A DNA stretch of 64,000 nucleotides, from the NCBI RefSeq assembly GCF_003028415.1, contig NZ_PYSV01000004.1, positions 186,001 through 250,000 of the forward strand. Direction: 5' to 3'. The notes under the pieces were generated by a model. The model had not been told where the DNA came from. It ran no database searches and saw nothing but the letters and a program-made list of their open reading frames with translations. Below are positions 37,607-48,873 of this stretch, in pieces (positions within the stretch are counted from its first letter, which is position 1; the number at the start of each line of letters is the position of its first letter). The DNA comes from Deinococcus arcticus (GTDB lineage: Bacteria; Deinococcota; Deinococci; Deinococcales; Deinococcaceae). The position numbers were made by a program, and so were the translations under genes.

Positions 37607-38005
37607 ATGAAGACCCTCCTTCAGGCTTCAGCCCTGGCGCTGGCCTTGCTGGGTGCCGCACAGGCTGCCTCTGCGGTCACCACCACAACCGCCAACCTTC
37701 GCCGCGCGCCGTCCCTGTCGGGCGCTGTGGTGGCCGTGGTGCCCCAGGGCCGTCTGCTGACTGTGGCCTGCCAGGGGGACTGGTGCCGCACCACGTACCA
37801 GGGGCGGGGCGGGTACATGGCACGCAGCCTGCTGCGGCCCGTGACCAGCAGCGCGCCGCTTTCGGGCGAGGGCACGCGTTTCTTTGCCACCTGTCAGGCC
37901 ATGCGCCAGGCCGGCGCAGCGCCGCTGCGCATTGGCACCCCCGGCTACCGGGTGGGCCTGGACCGCAACCGCAACGGGCTGGCCTGCGACGCCGGCGAGC
38001 GCTGA
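37607..38005 (+). CDS. exported SH3b plus excalibur-domain protein
   Basis: This 132-residue protein starts at ATG 37607 with a signal peptide (MKTLLQASALALALLGAAQA). Residues about 25-75 are a bacterial SH3-like domain (TANLRRAPSLSGAVVAVVPQ, GDWCRTTYQGRGGYMA), and about 85-132 an excalibur calcium-binding domain (FFATCQAMRQAG, VGLDRNRNGLACDAGE). Such proteins act in the envelope, often with murein hydrolases or extracellular nucleases. There is no catalytic domain of its own. The calcium-loop Asp and Asn residues are intact. Confidence 0.85.
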   Translation: MKTLLQASALALALLGAAQAASAVTTTTANLRRAPSLSGAVVAVVPQGRLLTVACQGDWCRTTYQGRGGYMARSLLRPVTSSAPLSGEGTRFFATCQAMRQAGAAPLRIGTPGYRVGLDRNRNGLACDAGER

Positions 38006-38011
38006 GCTCTC

Positions 38012-38322
38012 ATACGGATTCCGTCTGTAACGCCCACAATCCGGCACAGAACCGGATTGCCAAGTCGCTCGCTGCCAAGCCCCCGATCAACCGAGCGGAC
38101 TGGAACAGCGGCGCCACAGAGCGAGTCTCGAAAAAAGGACGTTGCACCGGGCGTGGAGACTTTGCGGTGCTCTCCTGAACAGTCGTAACGTGAGGGGCAA
38201 CGTCCTTAACTCCACGCCCGGAACCCGCGTTTCTCCTGCTCACTCTGCGAAGCAGCTCTCCGAGTCCGCTCGAATTGAATCGTTTGCAGAAACGATTCTA
38301 TCGGAGTCCGTATCAGATCAGG
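38012..38322. repeat. composite intergenic repeat (type B with type A-like ends)
   Basis: The block begins 6 bp after the SH3b gene stop with ATACGGATTCCG and ends with CGGAGTCCGTAT, an inverted match that resembles element termini. Inside are a segment shared with 47733-47787 and 51533-51600 (GCTCGGTTGATC with GGAACAGCGGCGCC in the complementary sense), the hairpin element 38131-38206 and the inverted repeat AATCGTTTGCAGAAACGATT. It has no coding capacity. It fills the gap before the tRNA promoter. Confidence 0.7.
38131..38206 (-). repeat. hairpin element with T6 tail (copy 2)
   Basis: This is nearly identical to the complement of 51459-51532. Read on the minus strand it starts GGACGTTGCCCC and ends GGTGCAACGTCCTTTTTT, so outer arms pair and are followed by six T, like a terminator. 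The inner stem seen in the other copy is partly broken here (GTTCAGG in place of TTTGCAGG). No minus-strand gene ends at it, so in this place it is a mobile copy rather than a dedicated terminator. Confidence 0.75.
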
Positions 38323-38332
38323 CGCCGCCCCC

Positions 38333-38361
38333 TTTACACAGCCAAAGGCCCGGTGCTACAT
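38333..38361 (+). promoter_or_regulatory. promoter of the tRNA-Ala gene
   Basis: TTTACA (38333-38338), 17 bp spacer and CTACAT (38356-38361), 21 bp before the mature tRNA 5' end. Spacing and position are right for a sigma-70-type promoter. Confidence 0.6.
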
Positions 38362-38382
38362 TCCGCAAGCCCTGAGGCGTCA

Positions 38383-38458
<76 letters not shown>

Positions 38459-38471
38459 GAACCAGACCGAG

Positions 38472-38499
38472 CCCGGAGGAACAATCCTCCGGGTTTCTC
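38472..38499 (+). terminator. rho-independent terminator of tRNA-Ala
   Basis: CCCGGAGGA, loop ACAA, TCCTCCGGG, then TTTCTCT. It is a perfect 9-bp stem directly after the tRNA. Confidence 0.92.
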
Positions 38500-38660
38500 T
38501 GTAATTGGGCGGCGTGGCTTTCACCTGCCCCCGGCCCTTGTGGTCCGGGCGGCGCAGGCCCTGGCCGTGGGCACTGCCTAAAGACCCGGGCAAGCGCAGC
38601 TTCAGGGGTCTGCAACGTTCATTCATCTGGCAGCGCTGCCTGGGCCGCCAGACTGACGTC

Positions 38661-39140
38661 ATGACCCGACTTCGTACGTCCGTTCTGCTGGCCGGCGCGC
38701 TGCTGGTGGCGGCCCCTGCCCAGCAGGCGCAGGCCACCGTGGCCGAAAAGGCCAAGTTTGTCTTTCATCTGGGCGCGGCCTACTACGCGTTCAACACCTG
38801 GGTCTGGAAACCCTACCGCCAGTACAAGTTTCAGGTGGGTGCTCCCGGCCAGCGGGCCAACATCGTCAAGGCGGGGCTGGCGCTGGGCTTCGCGGCCTAT
38901 CAGGTCAATGCCGCGATCAAGATGACGCGCAACACGCAAGACCCCTTCCTGCAGAAGATTGGCTCGCTGCTGCCAGGCTTCGGGAAGTCGTTGGGTGTGG
39001 TCGGCAGCGATCTGCAACGCGGCCGCTTCAACGAGGCCGGGATTCATGACCTCAACCGCCGTATGAACACGCTGCTGAATACGGCGCAGGATCAGGGCCA
39101 GCCCATCCGGCCGGTGGCTGTGCCCATTCCGGGCCTGTAA
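38661..39140 (+). CDS. exported protein of unknown function
   Basis: This 159-residue protein starts at ATG 38661 with a signal peptide (MTRLRTSVLLAGALLVAAPA, then QQAQA). The mature part has KAKFVFHLGAAYYAFNTWVW, a Tyr/Lys-rich stretch, a hydrophobic segment (IVKAGLALGFAAYQVNAAI) that could be a membrane helix, and NEAGIHDLNRRMNTLLNTAQ near the end. No family was recognised. It stands alone between the tRNA terminator and a type A repeat. Confidence 0.65.
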   Translation: MTRLRTSVLLAGALLVAAPAQQAQATVAEKAKFVFHLGAAYYAFNTWVWKPYRQYKFQVGAPGQRANIVKAGLALGFAAYQVNAAIKMTRNTQDPFLQKIGSLLPGFGKSLGVVGSDLQRGRFNEAGIHDLNRRMNTLLNTAQDQGQPIRPVAVPIPGL

Positions 39141-39149
39141 AACCATCTG

Positions 39150-39303
39150 ATACGAATTCCGTCCATTTGCGTCATATCCGGGAAGAAGGGGGACGTTTCT
39201 CCAATTCTCGGCCATCCGTCTCTTTTCCTGCTCCGCACCGCTGCGAGTTCGTCCGGTCAGAACAATTCCGTCATGTAGTACGGAGTTGTTCGGAACTCGT
39301 CTG
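39150..39303 (-). repeat. dispersed intergenic hairpin repeat, type A (copy 2)
   Basis: A divergent copy in inverted orientation relative to 511-690. It starts ATACGAATTCCGTCC 10 bp after a stop codon and carries a stem with arms AGAACAATTCCGT and ACGGAGTTGTTC (39259-39294). Base changes relative to other copies are matched on both arms. Confidence 0.75.
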
Positions 39304-39364
39304 AAGGGTCACGTTTCAGCCCGCCCTCTGGCAGACTGAAACGCGGCCCTTCACACTGCGGGGC

Positions 39365-40027
39365 ATGACCCAGCAGGCTTCTTGCACCGTCACGGACCCG
39401 GCCACCGCCCGCACCTTGAGGCAGCACCACGCGTTCCTGGGGCTGTTTGTGCAGCCGCAATCGCCCAGCGAACTGGCACCGCGCCTGGGGATGGCGGCCA
39501 ACCTTGTGCACCACCATGCCCGGCGGCTGGCTGACTGTGGGCTGCTGTTCCAGCAGCGGCGCGGGGGCGGCCGGGTGTACTTTCAGCTGACGGCGCGGGA
39601 GTTCCGGGTGCCCAGCTGGCTCCTGCCCCCAGAAGACCCCCAGGGCAACGGCACGGCCGACCTGCGCGAACTGAGTGAGGGCTTTCTGGGCGCCTACAGC
39701 CGGTCGTGGGCCACCCTGCATGCCGGTGAAGAGGACGTGTACGGTTTTGGGGACGCCACACACCCGGCCCCACGCATGACCCCGCCCGATGCACCCAGCC
39801 CCGAGGGCCACCCCGCGCACCTGGACCGCCTGACAGTGCACCTGACACCTGAACGGTACCGGCGCCTGGCCCGGGCCCTGAGCGCCCTGCTGGAAGAAGC
39901 GCAGGCCGAGGGCCACAGTGAGGGCGGGGCGCCCTGCACGCTGGCCGTGCTGACCTTCCACGCCGGGGACAAGCCTGGCCGCAGCCTGTCGCGCTCCACC
40001 AACAGCTTTCTGGGGGCAGACCAGTAA
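39365..40027 (+). CDS. winged-helix (ArsR-like) transcriptional regulator
   Basis: This 220-residue protein has an N-terminal winged-helix domain (HHAFLGLFVQPQSPSELAPR, LGMAANLVHHHARRLADCGL, then a wing FQQRRGGGRVYFQL). A C-terminal helical domain of unknown ligand follows (HLDRLTVHLTPERYRRLARA). The layout matches the HTH_20/ArsR-type helix-turn-helix proteins found in several copies in Deinococcus. Metal-binding Cys clusters are absent. The last codon and stop form the left end of a type A repeat (CAGTAATACGG). Confidence 0.8.
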   Translation: MTQQASCTVTDPATARTLRQHHAFLGLFVQPQSPSELAPRLGMAANLVHHHARRLADCGLLFQQRRGGGRVYFQLTAREFRVPSWLLPPEDPQGNGTADLRELSEGFLGAYSRSWATLHAGEEDVYGFGDATHPAPRMTPPDAPSPEGHPAHLDRLTVHLTPERYRRLARALSALLEEAQAEGHSEGGAPCTLAVLTFHAGDKPGRSLSRSTNSFLGADQ

Positions 40028-40187
40028 TACGGACTGCCGTCCATTTCCGTACCATCCGGGAAGAAGGGGGATGTTCCCCGCCTTCGGCGCTGTTCCAGCC
40101 CAATGCCCGGAAATCCGCATTTGTTCCCTCTCCCTCCGGTCGAAAAAATTCCGGAACACATTCCGGAATTTTTCGGAAGCCGTATAA
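40027..40187 (-). repeat. dispersed intergenic hairpin repeat, type A (copy 3)
   Basis: An inverted copy relative to 511-690, beginning inside the TAA stop of the regulator gene. It ends with arms CGAAAAAATTCCGGAA and TTCCGGAATTTTTCG around CACA (about 40141-40175). Both ends read TACGGNNT-like in inverse orientation. Confidence 0.8.
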
Positions 40188-40252
40188 GGACAAGGCAAGA
40201 AGCAGGGGGCACGCCAGTCAACGGCGTGCCCCCTGTCCGTGGCCTCTGTTGC

Positions 40253-42085
<1,833 letters not shown>

Positions 42086-42152
42086 AGTCGGTGTCCTCCG
42101 TGTGTGGGGTTTCGCCCCTGGGGGACGCCACCCGGCACTGTTAGTTGAACCG

Positions 42153-42181
42153 AGTATAAAACGATTCGGGGCGAATGTCAT
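42153..42181 (-). promoter_or_regulatory. sigma-70-type promoter of the acyl-CoA dehydrogenase gene
   Basis: On the minus strand, ATGACA, 17 bp and TATACT, ending 67 bp before the start codon. It lies in the 188-bp divergent region shared with the Crp/Fnr gene, which could therefore regulate it (inference). Confidence 0.65.
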
Positions 42182-42273
42182 GTGAGGTGGCACACGGGTC
42201 GGGCCCGGTTGGCAACCGGCGCGTCTGGGGCGGAACCGGGGGAACGCGGCATTTTCGGGTATTGTGAAGAATC

Positions 42274-42969
<696 letters not shown>

Positions 42970-43030
42970 GGGGCGCGGGGCGCCAGTCCAAGGGTCAAAG
43001 AGGCTCAGGGGCTCAGGGGAACGCAGGTTA

Positions 43031-43061
43031 AGGGGGCGAGCACCACATGTCTCGCCCCCTT
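43031..43061 (+). terminator. hairpin after the Crp/Fnr gene
   Basis: AGGGGGCGAG (43031-43040) pairs perfectly with CTCGCCCCCT (43051-43060) around a 10-nt loop. The T-tract is short (TTGG), so termination may be partial. Confidence 0.55.
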
Positions 43062-43147
43062 GGTGCCCAGACCGACTGCTCGACCCACCCTGTCCGCTGC
43101 CTTCAAGTTGGTTCACCTCTGTTCCCGGCGCCCCCTACACTCCTCCC

Positions 43148-43735
43148 ATGCCCACCATTCGTCCGGCCATGCCTGAGGACGCTGCTGCCATCGCTGCCCT
43201 TCATGTGGACAGCTGGCGGGAAACCTACGCGGGCCTCATGCCCGACGACTTTCTGGCGCGCATGACCGATGAGGCGCAGCGGGCGCGGCGCGCGGCCTTC
43301 TGGGCACAGAACATTGCGGCGGGCACCGACGTGGTGCTGGTGGCCGAGGAGGGCGGCGCGGTGATCGCCTTCGCCTCGGGTGGGGCCGCCCGCGACCATG
43401 CCGGCTACGACGCCGAACTGCTGACCCTGTACAGCCGCCGCGCCGCCCAGGGCCGGGGCACCGGACGGGCCCTGCTGCGCGCCGTGGCCGGGCAGCTGCA
43501 GGCACGCGGCGCCCGGAATCTGGCCCTGTGGGTGCTGGACGTGAACCCCACCCGGGCGTGGTACGCCCGCCAGGGCGCGGCCGAGGCGGGCGAAAAGGTG
43601 GAGCCGATTCCGGGCGGCCAGCTGCGCGAGGTGCGCATGGTGTGGCCAGAGATCGGGACGGTGGGTGCTGGCGGCCCAGAGCCGATGCCCCCCTCCCCTA
43701 GCGCCGCAGCTTGCGCGCCGCCTCATCGGGCGTGA
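43148..43735 (+). CDS. GNAT family N-acetyltransferase
   Basis: This 195-residue protein has MPTIRPAMPEDAAAIAALHV then SWRETYAGLMPDDFL at the N-terminus, common in GNATs annotated as phosphinothricin/RimI-like, the acetyl-CoA loop RRAAQGRGTGRALL (about 98-111) and NLALWVLDVNPTRAWYARQG. The last 25 residues are low-complexity and overlap the convergent DUF2089 gene by 38 bp. TACACT lies 6 nt before the ATG, fitting a leaderless mRNA. The substrate is unknown. Confidence 0.85.
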   Translation: MPTIRPAMPEDAAAIAALHVDSWRETYAGLMPDDFLARMTDEAQRARRAAFWAQNIAAGTDVVLVAEEGGAVIAFASGGAARDHAGYDAELLTLYSRRAAQGRGTGRALLRAVAGQLQARGARNLALWVLDVNPTRAWYARQGAAEAGEKVEPIPGGQLREVRMVWPEIGTVGAGGPEPMPPSPSAAACAPPHRA

Positions 43736-44060
43736 TCTCGCCCCGTTCCAGGCTGGCCAGCACCTCCGCCTGGGGGTCGGCCTGCTCCGGCTCGTAGCCG
43801 ATGGCGCGCAGCAGGGTGTCGAAGCGGGCGCGCACCGTGGGGTAACTCAGGCCCAGCACCCGCTCCACCTCCTTCAGGTTGCCGCGCACCCGGATATACA
43901 GACGCAGGAACTCCAGGTTTTCCGGGGTCAGCACGGCAAATTCATTCAGTTCAAAGACCCCGCGCACCGTCACGCCGCTGGTGGGGAAGCGCAGTTCGGT
44001 GACCAGGGGCGACTCGGTTTCATCGGGAAAGGGCAGGGGCAGGGGACGCATGGGGTTCAT
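43698..44060 (-). CDS. DUF2089 family protein
   Basis: This 120-residue protein is chosen from ATG 44060 with AGGA upstream. The conserved segment reads LNEFAVLTPENLEFLRLYIR, VRGNLKEVERVLGLSYPTVR and ARFDTLLRAIGYEP, a helix-turn-helix-like DUF2089 core, followed by SLERGEITPDEAARKLRR, which resembles the SHOCT-like motif of the operon genes upstream. It probably is a small DNA-binding regulator. It is last in the run with the DUF4097/SHOCT genes and is separated from them by a hairpin. Confidence 0.82.
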   Translation of the reverse strand: MNPMRPLPLPFPDETESPLVTELRFPTSGVTVRGVFELNEFAVLTPENLEFLRLYIRVRGNLKEVERVLGLSYPTVRARFDTLLRAIGYEPEQADPQAEVLASLERGEITPDEAARKLRR

Positions 44061-44106
44061 GGTTGATGGTTCCTGGGTGATGGTCAAGCGAGGGGCGGTG
44101 ATGGCA

Positions 44107-44146
44107 GATGGTTGATGGAAAAAGACCTGCTTCTCCATCAACCATC
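44107..44146 (-). terminator. intercistronic hairpin upstream of the DUF2089 gene
   Basis: GATGGTTGATGGA (44107-44119) pairs perfectly with TCCATCAACCATC (44134-44146). The repeat unit GTTGATGG recurs at 44061-44069. There is no T-tract after the stem on the minus strand, so it may be a processing or stabilising structure between the SHOCT-like gene and DUF2089. Confidence 0.5.
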
Positions 44147-44159
44147 AACTTTCAACCCT

Positions 44160-44828
44160 CTACTTCAGTGCAATGTGGACTTCGTTCCCGTGCTGGTCCT
44201 CGGCGTCAATGAGGGGGCCGGGGGCGGGGTTGGCCTCAATCAGGAGTTGCAGGGTCTCCAGGGTAAAGCCGGCGCTTTCCAGGGCCGCGCGGCCGTGGGG
44301 CGGAATCAGTTTGTCAAGGTGGGCGGCCAGACTGACCGGGATATTGGCGCTGAATTCGTCGCCGTGCTGGGATTCCACCTGAATGCGCAGCACCCGGGGC
44401 GAGCGGCTGGGCCCGTGGCGGTCCTCGTGGTGCATGTGGCGCTCGAACTGCGACATCTCGCGCTCGACCTGGGACGTGATGTTTTCAACCATGGCGTCTA
44501 TTCCTCCCGTCAGGCGGTCCACGAAATGCTCTACCCGGGGCCCGGAGCGGCCCCCCACCACCACGCGCGGGCCGCTGGGCGGGCGGGGCGGCTGGGGCGC
44601 AGAGGGTGCGCTGGGGGCGGCGTCACGCACCCCGCGCAGCAGCATCAGGTGTTCGGCCACCTGGGCGCTGTCCAGTTCCTCGCGGGCCAGCAGGGCACTC
44701 AGCAGTTCGCGGTCACTGTCGGTCAGGGCCAGCTTGGGGCTCAGGGCGGCCAGCAGGGGCGCGGCGTCGTCCAGGGTCAGTTTGCCGGCGCGAATCAGGT
44801 CCAGAATGCGTTTGATCTTCTCTCTCAT
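44160..44828 (-). CDS. SHOCT-like domain protein of the DUF4097 operon
   Basis: This 222-residue protein starts MREKIKRILDLIRAGKLTLD DAAPLL, the YvlB/LiaX-type N-terminal SHOCT-like helical motif also present in the gene two positions upstream. A Pro/Gly-rich linker (about 80-115) follows, then a region with long charged helix MVENITSQVEREMSQFERHM and a C-terminal beta part (VLRIQVESQHGDEFSANIPV). GGAGAG precedes the ATG. It overlaps the 78-residue gene upstream (ATGA). In Bacillus and Enterococcus related proteins act in envelope-stress responses, and the role here is inferred only. Confidence 0.7.
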   Translation of the reverse strand: MREKIKRILDLIRAGKLTLDDAAPLLAALSPKLALTDSDRELLSALLAREELDSAQVAEHLMLLRGVRDAAPSAPSAPQPPRPPSGPRVVVGGRSGPRVEHFVDRLTGGIDAMVENITSQVEREMSQFERHMHHEDRHGPSRSPRVLRIQVESQHGDEFSANIPVSLAAHLDKLIPPHGRAALESAGFTLETLQLLIEANPAPGPLIDAEDQHGNEVHIALK

Positions 44829-45061
44829 GGCCGCTCTCCCCAGGGGCAGCGCGCGGGGGCGCTGCGCAGCGTGGCTGCCAGATACAGGTCCAGCCGGGCC
44901 TCGTACTCGGCGCGCAGTTCGGCGCGCTGGCGCTGGCGGGCCAGCTGGTCCTCGGCCGTGGGCGGGCGCACCAGCTGGGCCCAGATACGGCGCAGCCACG
45001 CCCCGGCGTCCAGGCGCACCGGCTGCCACGCCGGGTGCAGCGGTTGGGCAGGAAGTTTCAT
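44825..45061 (-). CDS. small conserved-context protein between DUF4097 and SHOCT-like genes
   Basis: This 78-residue protein (MKLPAQPLHPAWQPVRLDAG at the start) has an amphipathic helix LRRIWAQLV and a long charged helix (EDQLARQRQRAELRAEYEAR LDLYLAATL). The start overlaps the DUF4097 stop (TGATG) and its end overlaps the next start (ATGA), so it is translated between the two. There is no signal peptide or known domain. The tight coupling on both sides argues that it is a real gene and part of the same complex or response. Confidence 0.6.
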   Translation of the reverse strand: MKLPAQPLHPAWQPVRLDAGAWLRRIWAQLVRPPTAEDQLARQRQRAELRAEYEARLDLYLAATLRSAPARCPWGERP

Positions 45062-45939
45062 CACTGGGTCACCACCTTCAGACTGCCAGCGGCCACCTTG
45101 CCGCTGAGCGAGGCCGCGCCGCTGCCCAGCTGGCCCTGGTGGCGGGTGTTCAGGAAGCCGCCCTGGCGCTGGGTGGGAAAGTCGGCGCGGAAATTGCCCA
45201 CGGTCACGCTGGCGTCCAGGCGCACGCTGCTGCCTTCCTGCAGGCGCAGGGTGGCGTTGCCGGCGTTGACCTCCACGCGGTGGTCGCCGCCCGTCAGCAC
45301 GCCGGCCCACTTCAGGTTGCCGCCGTTCACGCTGGCATTCAGGGTGCGCGCGCCCCGGAGCGAGAGGTTGCCCCCGTTCACCCGCAGGTGCGTGGGGCCG
45401 CCCAGCTCGGCGGCGGTCAGGTTGCCGCCGTTCACCTCGGCGTGCAGGCTGGCGGCGCGGCCCATGCGCACGTTGCCGCCGTTCACTTCAGCGCGCATCT
45501 CGCCGGCCATGTCGGGCAGGGTCAGGTTGCCGCCGTTGACCTCAGCCCTCACGTGGCCAGGGGTAAAGGGCAGGGTCAGGATGGCCTTGAGGCTGCCGGT
45601 GCCGGTCTGCTGGTGCGAACCGGGCACGCGCGCCACCCGCCAGCCCTGCGCGGTGTGCTCCAGGGTCAGGCGGCCTTCCTCATTGGCGCTCAGGTGCGGC
45701 GCCGACAGAGACGGGTCCTGCACCACGGTCAGGCTGTAGCCCTTGACCAGCAGGTGCAGCGCGTGCTCGGCCTGGGGCGGGGCCAGCGCGGGCCCGGCGT
45801 CGGTCACGTGGGGCTGCGGCGCGGCGGTGGGCGCCACATCTTCAAGCAGGCTCCGGGCCTCCTCGGCGGTGAGTTTGCCTTCGGCCACCAGACGCTGAAC
45901 GTGCGAACGGAAGTCGTCCTGCGGATGCTGTTCATTCAT
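45061..45939 (-). CDS. DUF4097-type beta-helix protein with SHOCT-like N-terminus
   Basis: This 292-residue protein starts with a SHOCT-like helical motif (VQRLVAEGKLTAEEARSLLE, about 12-31). It then has a beta-helical domain in which the unit x-A-E-V-N-G-G-N-L recurs about every 17-20 residues (RAEVNGGNLTLPDMAGEM, RAEVNGGNVRMGRAAS, HAEVNGGNLTAAELGG and further NGGN turns). The regular NGGN turns imply a right-handed beta-solenoid of the DUF4097 type. The start ATG 45939 has AAAGGAG upstream. It leads an operon behind a TTGACA promoter, and an envelope-stress role is inferred from similar operons. Confidence 0.78.
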   Translation of the reverse strand: MNEQHPQDDFRSHVQRLVAEGKLTAEEARSLLEDVAPTAAPQPHVTDAGPALAPPQAEHALHLLVKGYSLTVVQDPSLSAPHLSANEEGRLTLEHTAQGWRVARVPGSHQQTGTGSLKAILTLPFTPGHVRAEVNGGNLTLPDMAGEMRAEVNGGNVRMGRAASLHAEVNGGNLTAAELGGPTHLRVNGGNLSLRGARTLNASVNGGNLKWAGVLTGGDHRVEVNAGNATLRLQEGSSVRLDASVTVGNFRADFPTQRQGGFLNTRHQGQLGSGAASLSGKVAAGSLKVVTQ

Positions 45940-45957
45940 GCTCGTCTCCTTTGCAGA

Positions 45958-45987
45958 TATAGAAACATGAATCTTCCGGATTGTCAA
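45958..45987 (-). promoter_or_regulatory. sigma-70-type promoter of the DUF4097 operon
   Basis: On the minus strand TTGACA, 18 bp and TCTATA (CTATAT one base on), about 20 bp before the start codon of the first gene and just before its AAAGGAG. TAGAAA and TTTCTA arms flank the -35 region as an inverted repeat. No further gene is seen from 45988 to 46279. Confidence 0.7.
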
Positions 45988-46200
45988 TTCCGACTTTCTA
46001 TTTGATGAAGAGGCGGATGTGAGTGAAGGGTGAATGCCCGGTCCGCAGGTCTGGAAAGCGTTCTACAAATGCTTGACCAGGGCGGCAAGAGGTACGCCCG
46101 GTCACCAGGAAAACCTGTGTGGCACCCTCTTCAGCTGCATTGGGCTGACAAGGGCAGCCAGTCCCTGACCTCCCCTGATTAAATTTGCCCTGTCAGCACA

Positions 46201-46243
46201 CTGGCAAACCCAACCTCTTTAAAGTGAAACCTGGGCTTGCCAG
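46201..46243. other. stem-loop upstream of the RNB ribonuclease gene
   Basis: CTGGCAAACCCA (46201-46212) pairs with TGGGCTTGCCAG (46232-46243) in 11 of 12 positions, and the loop contains the palindrome CTTTAAAG. It sits 25 bp before the -10 of the ribonuclease gene. It could be an operator or the end of an upstream transcript. Confidence 0.45.
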
Positions 46244-46279
46244 CGCACGGCAGGCCCTGCGCCCCCTATGCTCTGAACC

Positions 46280-47665
<1,386 letters not shown>

Positions 47666-47732
47666 GGATCTCGCCCCTCCCATTGCAACGGTTCCATTCC
47701 CGGTGCCAGGCACTGTGTTCGCTTCTCTATGT

Positions 47733-47787
47733 GCGGCGCCGCTGTCCCAGCCCGCTCGGTTGATCGGGGGCCTGGCAGCGAGCGACT
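47733..47787. repeat. partial type B repeat
   Basis: GCGGCGCCGCTGTCCCAGCC through GGTTGATCGGGGG and GGCAGCGAGCGACT matches the complement of about 38055-38120 and the segment at 51548-51595. The surrounding 47666-48010 stretch holds no gene that can be supported. Confidence 0.6.
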
Positions 47788-48010
47788 GAAGCGCAGCGGA
47801 AGCCCCTGCCTGTGGGGGACCCCTCTGCGCCGCCCTTTCAGCCGCCCAGAGCCAGGCCGCGTTCCAGGACAGATGCCCCGGTTCTGCGGAAAATCGTACG
47901 TTCTCATTTCGGCTATAACGGAAAAACAGCGTGAGGGACGCACAATCTGCTCTGGCAAACCTGATTCATCTTGCATTCATGCAGCCCCCCCTGTGGCTAC
48001 ACTGCCGGAT

Positions 48011-48280
48011 ATGTCCGCAGCGAGCACCGTCCAGAGCGACATCGTGTCCCTCCGCATGAGCCACTGCCGTGCCGAGCACGCCGCCGGCTCTGCCCAGTAC
48101 CACCTCGCTGTGCTGCACTACCGCACCTGCCTGGAAGCCGCCGAGCGCCGCGAGGACTGCCGCGCCGTGGAGTTCTTTGCCCTGAAGCTGGCTGGCTGCT
48201 ACGAGCGCATGGGCCTGACCCAGAAGGCCGCCAGCTTCCGTGCGCTGGCCGGCAGCGGCGAGGGCCCGCTCATCGGGTGA
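48011..48280 (+). CDS. small conserved-looking helical protein coupled to a phosphoribosyltransferase
   Basis: This 89-residue protein (MSAASTVQSDIVSLRMSHCR) is predicted all-helical, with SAQYHLAVLHYRTCLEAAER and DCRAVEFFALKLAGCYERMG resembling one or two TPR-like helical hairpins. TACACT lies 7 nt before the ATG, so leaderless. Its stop overlaps the start of the phosphoribosyltransferase gene (GTGA), implying coupled translation. The function is unknown. Confidence 0.7.
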   Translation: MSAASTVQSDIVSLRMSHCRAEHAAGSAQYHLAVLHYRTCLEAAERREDCRAVEFFALKLAGCYERMGLTQKAASFRALAGSGEGPLIG

Positions 48281-48834
48281 GCGCGGCGCCTGAGCTGCTG
48301 GCGCTGCTGCAGGAAGCCGGCGCCCTGCGCCCTGGCTCCACCCGGTTTCGCAGCGGCCTGCGGAGCGACGGCTGGATTGAAAAGGGCGAGGTCATGCGCG
48401 ACCCGGCGCGGCTGGACCGTGTGGCGGCGTGGCAGGCGCAGGCGATTGCCACGCAGTTTCCCGGGACCACGCTGCTGGTGGGGGCCCCGGCCTGCGGCGC
48501 CGTGCTGACCGCCTTCGTGGCCCGGCACCTGGGGCTGCCGGTGGCCTTTGTGACCCTGGAGCCGGCACCCGCGTGGCACCGCATGCATGTACCGGGCCCC
48601 CAGCACCGCGCCGTGTACGTGGATGACCTGATCTGCACCGGCGAGGGGGCCCGCACGGCCGCTGCGTTCCTGCGGGCGCAGGGGCTCACGGTACTGGGGG
48701 TGAGTGCGTGGATCAGCCGTACGGCCCTGGCCGGCGAGCGGCTGCACACCCTGGCCCCGCCGCCGTTTCAGACCTGGACCCCCCACGAGGCCGCGCCCGC
48801 CGGACCGCCGCTGCACGTAGGCGTGCGGGAGTAA
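48277..48834 (+). CDS. orotate phosphoribosyltransferase-like protein
   Basis: This 185-residue type-I phosphoribosyltransferase has the PRPP-binding motif AVYVDDLICTGEGARTAAAF (about 111-130). An OPRT-like N-terminus precedes it (STRFRSGLRSDGWIEKGEVM, about 17-36), and TTLLVGAPACGAVLTAFVAR serves as the PPi loop region. The fold transfers ribose-5-phosphate from PRPP to a base. Similarity to PyrE is partial, and the start is a GTG overlapping the upstream stop. It may be a PyrE paralogue or a salvage enzyme. Other pyrimidine genes do not flank it. Confidence 0.75.
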   Translation: MSAAPELLALLQEAGALRPGSTRFRSGLRSDGWIEKGEVMRDPARLDRVAAWQAQAIATQFPGTTLLVGAPACGAVLTAFVARHLGLPVAFVTLEPAPAWHRMHVPGPQHRAVYVDDLICTGEGARTAAAFLRAQGLTVLGVSAWISRTALAGERLHTLAPPPFQTWTPHEAAPAGPPLHVGVRE

Positions 48835-48873
48835 ATCACCCGGCCGTCAGGTCCGGGCGGCACAGTGGGGACC

